Notes under the pieces: generated by a model
What the model was told of the DNA's origin: nothing
The model's input: only the letters and a program-made list of their open reading frames with translations
Databases searched by the model: none
Shown: positions 62,205 to 64,000 of the stretch, piece by piece
Numbering within the stretch: position 1 is the stretch's first letter
How the letters are laid out: every line of letters begins with the position of its first letter
Source: Cupriavidus taiwanensis
GTDB lineage: Bacteria; Pseudomonadota; Gammaproteobacteria; Burkholderiales; Burkholderiaceae
Direction of reading: 5' to 3'
Assembly (NCBI RefSeq): GCF_900250075.1
Contig: NZ_LT977071.1
Span: 2,251,901 to 2,315,900 of the forward strand
Length of the DNA stretch: 64,000 bases
Position numbers and translations under genes: made by a program

Positions 62205-63287
62205 GTGCTATCAAAACAGTCAAAAACAGTGGGAACAACTGTGACACACGGAAACAACTCCTTAAAAATCAGTGCCATAGGCGAATTACCAGGCGACGAA
62301 CAGCATCCGACTTCCACCGAGGAAGAGGCAGCCTTGACGGCGTTCCTGGGCTTCTTCTGCCGGCCTGAGAAACGAGAAACCTGGGCGGTGAAGATGGCAC
62401 GCGCCCTCGCCTCTGCCGCGCTCGAAAGAGTACAAAGTGGTAAGCCACGCGTTGAGCTCAACTCGGCATACGTTGTTGAAATGCTTAGGCAGGACATAGC
62501 ACCAGAATCCGGCACAAGCTGGTTGTCCGGTATATGGACCACGCTAAAGACTCGCCTGGACCAGCGCGAGGCTGGCATGCAGGACACAGTCCGCCAAGCC
62601 GGCCTGGCCTATTACGCCTGGCCAAGAAAGACTGGCAGCAGCGGTGGTGCCGGCAATAGTTCTACCTACGCCATGGAGTTCATCCGGCTTCCGGATGCAG
62701 AAGGAGAGTCCGTACCCCTACCTGCAGGTGGCATAGCTTACGTTCGCGACGTGACGCTACGACCGGCATTCTGGGTACATCGGCTGGTCGCAGCCGGCTT
62801 CGCGCTGAAAGGATGGCGCCGCAACCTGTTTCTTACATATGGCTTAGGCGGCCTGGCGTTAGTTGGCTGCTGGCTTTTGGTCCTCTGGTTGATTATCACC
62901 ACGCAGATGGCGCGACTCACGACCGGCGAGCTTTCCACGCTAGTGCTACTCGCCGCGATGGTGGCCTGGCTGGGATACACCTTTCTCCGTCCATTCTGGA
63001 CACTAATAGACCGGCGGATAATCATGGCGCCCGATGTCCTGGTCTCCCTGCGAGAGCGAGGCGTTCAGCTCGAAGCAGCAAAAGAAACTTCAGATGATGG
63101 ACAGTCTGTTCGGATAATCCGCCTGGTCCGATACTCTGGGCGCTGCCCACTCTGCGGCGAAGACGTGCACCTGCAAGATGGTCGAAAGGAATTTCCCGGC
63201 AGGCTGGTCGGGCGGTGCGATGAGCACCCCGCCGAACACGTCTACTCGTTCGACAGGTATACGCGAATGGGCCACCTTCTGAGATAA
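62205..63287 (+). CDS. two-segment membrane protein with C-terminal zinc ribbon, unknown function
   Basis: A 360-residue island protein. A soluble N-terminal part (about 1-200) precedes two strong hydrophobic segments at about 207-231 (LFLTYGLGGLALVGCWLLVL) and 240-262 (LSTLVLLAAMVAWLGYTFL). The C-terminal cytoplasmic tail has CPLCGEDVHLQDG and, later, GRCDEHPAEHVYSFDRYT, a Cys/His metal site. The start is GTG at 62205; a GTG at 62241 with GGGAA before it is an alternative, and no ATG is near. Composition is lower in GC than the chromosome. Not recognised. A membrane sensor or effector would fit the shape. Confidence 0.7.
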   Translation: MLSKQSKTVGTTVTHGNNSLKISAIGELPGDEQHPTSTEEEAALTAFLGFFCRPEKRETWAVKMARALASAALERVQSGKPRVELNSAYVVEMLRQDIAPESGTSWLSGIWTTLKTRLDQREAGMQDTVRQAGLAYYAWPRKTGSSGGAGNSSTYAMEFIRLPDAEGESVPLPAGGIAYVRDVTLRPAFWVHRLVAAGFALKGWRRNLFLTYGLGGLALVGCWLLVLWLIITTQMARLTTGELSTLVLLAAMVAWLGYTFLRPFWTLIDRRIIMAPDVLVSLRERGVQLEAAKETSDDGQSVRIIRLVRYSGRCPLCGEDVHLQDGRKEFPGRLVGRCDEHPAEHVYSFDRYTRMGHLLR

Positions 63288-63560
63288 GAATGCTTCGACA
63301 ACTGTTTCTGATTGCAAACACTCTTGACGCCACTTGCTACGCGCTTGCCAATCTTCGGTTTCAAGGTAGGCATCATTCCAGCACAGGGGCGTGCCTTCAG
63401 TATCCATCTCCGTCCAGGTCGTAGCTGACTTGCACTCCAGGGCGGCTGCCAGCTTTTCGCCCGCGGCCACATTGACAACGCCAAGGACCTCTCGCTCCGT
63501 ATGGCTAGCGTAGTTGACGAGGTCCTCATCCGTCCCTGTACTATTCGCACGATGGCTCAT
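63090..63560 (-). CDS. doubtful antisense reading frame
   Basis: A frame of 156 residues from the ATG at 63560. Its first half covers the 299-bp gap between 63287 and 63587 and reads MSHRANSTGTDEDLVNYASH onward; the second half is antisense to the zinc-ribbon end of the membrane protein. The overlap of 198 bp argues against it, but the gap holds no other credible gene. It is listed only so the gap is accounted for. Confidence 0.2.
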   Translation of the reverse strand: MSHRANSTGTDEDLVNYASHTEREVLGVVNVAAGEKLAAALECKSATTWTEMDTEGTPLCWNDAYLETEDWQARSKWRQECLQSETVVEAFLSQKVAHSRIPVERVDVFGGVLIAPPDQPAGKFLSTILQVHVFAAEWAAPRVSDQADYPNRLSII

Positions 63561-63586
63561 TTCCCTTGTCCGAATACGAGGCAATC

Positions 63587-64000
63587 ATGGTGAAACCGTA
63601 CCTTCGAGACCTCAGAGCAGACGCGACTGCTCTACTCAACAAAGGGGGGATGTGGGTCGTCGGCGGAGTCGAAGGCAGCGTAGCGTGGCCCAAAGTTGCC
63701 CAAGTCGTGCCATTCGATGGCATGGATTTCATTCTCCGACCTGCAGAAGGCAACCGAATGGCCACCATTGCCTTCAACGCAGGCCTCTACCGACTCAATG
63801 TCACGCAAGGCCAAGCACGGATACTGAAGCTCGCGACCGCATTGGCCTGGAGCGATGGAGGAAGTCTGGAAGTGACCAGTTGGGTCAGCGGCGGCAATCC
63901 AATTGGACTTGGGAAATGGCGCGGCAATGTAGTGCGGGATTTCATTCGCGGCGATGACCTGCCGTACGCCCTATCGGAAGAAGCCTGGGTTGCCCTGGCG
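63587..64000 (+). CDS. partial island gene running off the window
   Basis: An open frame of 138 codons from the ATG at 63587 (GAGG six bases upstream; an in-frame TTG at 63566 is possible) to the last base, with no stop. It reads MVKPYLRDLRADATALLNKG, then MWVVGGVEGSVAWPKVAQVV and ends DDLPYALSEEAWVALA. Soluble, no signal peptide, island-like codon use. I do not recognise the family from this part. The C-terminal portion lies outside. Confidence 0.6.
   Translation, partial: MVKPYLRDLRADATALLNKGGMWVVGGVEGSVAWPKVAQVVPFDGMDFILRPAEGNRMATIAFNAGLYRLNVTQGQARILKLATALAWSDGGSLEVTSWVSGGNPIGLGKWRGNVVRDFIRGDDLPYALSEEAWVALA

Larger units (their letters stand above)
60091..64000. mobile_element. low-GC island, right end outside the window
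   Basis: From 60091 the base composition falls visibly and codons use many A/T third positions, unlike the chromosome to the left. Genes inside are of unknown type. The left boundary coincides with a transposon-like end in the 3' end of a DUF3820 gene. The right boundary and any transposition genes are not seen. Tn7-type elements keep cargo near this end and transposition genes at the other, so this layout is compatible. An integrative element with another mechanism remains possible. Confidence 0.6.

Overview
The DNA is GC-rich with strong GC bias at third codon positions. It carries many LysR, GntR and AraC regulators, CaiB-type CoA-transferases and six periplasmic receptors of the Bug (TctC-like) family, most beside a private catabolic cluster. 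This gene style points to a Burkholderiales beta-proteobacterium, most likely Cupriavidus or a close relative (inference from gene content; no rRNA or marker gene is present). Nearly all of positions 1-60090 is ordinary chromosomal catabolic and regulatory sequence. From about 60091 to the right edge the base composition drops visibly and the genes are of unknown type.

Layout. 6-1786: AraC regulator and a divergent alpha/beta hydrolase. 1817-7255 (minus): a sulfolactate operon, suyA-suyB-slcC-comC, then a Bug receptor and a GntR regulator. It would interconvert (S)- and (R)-sulfolactate through sulfopyruvate and release sulfite from the (R) form. 7528-12813: Bug receptor; LysR; CoA-transferase, quinone oxidoreductase and Bug receptor. 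12863-18011: a MoxR/DUF58/VWA system with a trypsin-like protease and a second, divergent VWA gene. 18030-24137: secreted protein, AadA-like nucleotidyltransferase with a small membrane protein, Bug receptor, MocR regulator, PaiB-like protein, LysE exporter. 24161-33750: M81 peptidase and MFS transporter with LysR; oxidoreductase-TauD-like dioxygenase-BKACE-Bug operon with an AraC regulator; thioesterase.

33992-36060: methanethiol oxidase (SBP56) coupled to a membrane protein. 36070-40303: ureide genes (uraD, LysR, MFS transporter, exported transthyretin-like protein, 5-hydroxyisourate hydrolase). 40325-42125: HxlR regulator and divergent MFS efflux pump around a double operator. 42158-48621 (minus): acyl-CoA operon (CoA-transferase, enoyl-CoA hydratase, AtuA-like protein, GntR regulator, double cupin, Bug receptor). 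48780-51060: a secreted protein and an unrecognised cysteine-rich protein. 51182-55156: sulfonate/taurine uptake (SsuA-like, TauA, TauB, TauC). 55251-59813: small secreted protein, ProQ, acyl-CoA dehydrogenase, CoA-transferase and LysR.

The right edge holds the most unusual signal. A DUF3820 gene (59872-60146), already carrying an apparent one-base frameshift, is joined at its 3' end to TGTCAGC followed by four 19-bp direct repeats (60098, 60121, 60176, 60207). That is the architecture of a Tn7-like or TniA-type transposon end. Inside lie lower-GC genes of unknown function: a putative zinc-finger protein with small companions, a LexA-like box, a two-segment membrane protein with a C-terminal zinc ribbon, and a gene that runs off the window. 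No transposase or far end is visible, so the element is incomplete here.
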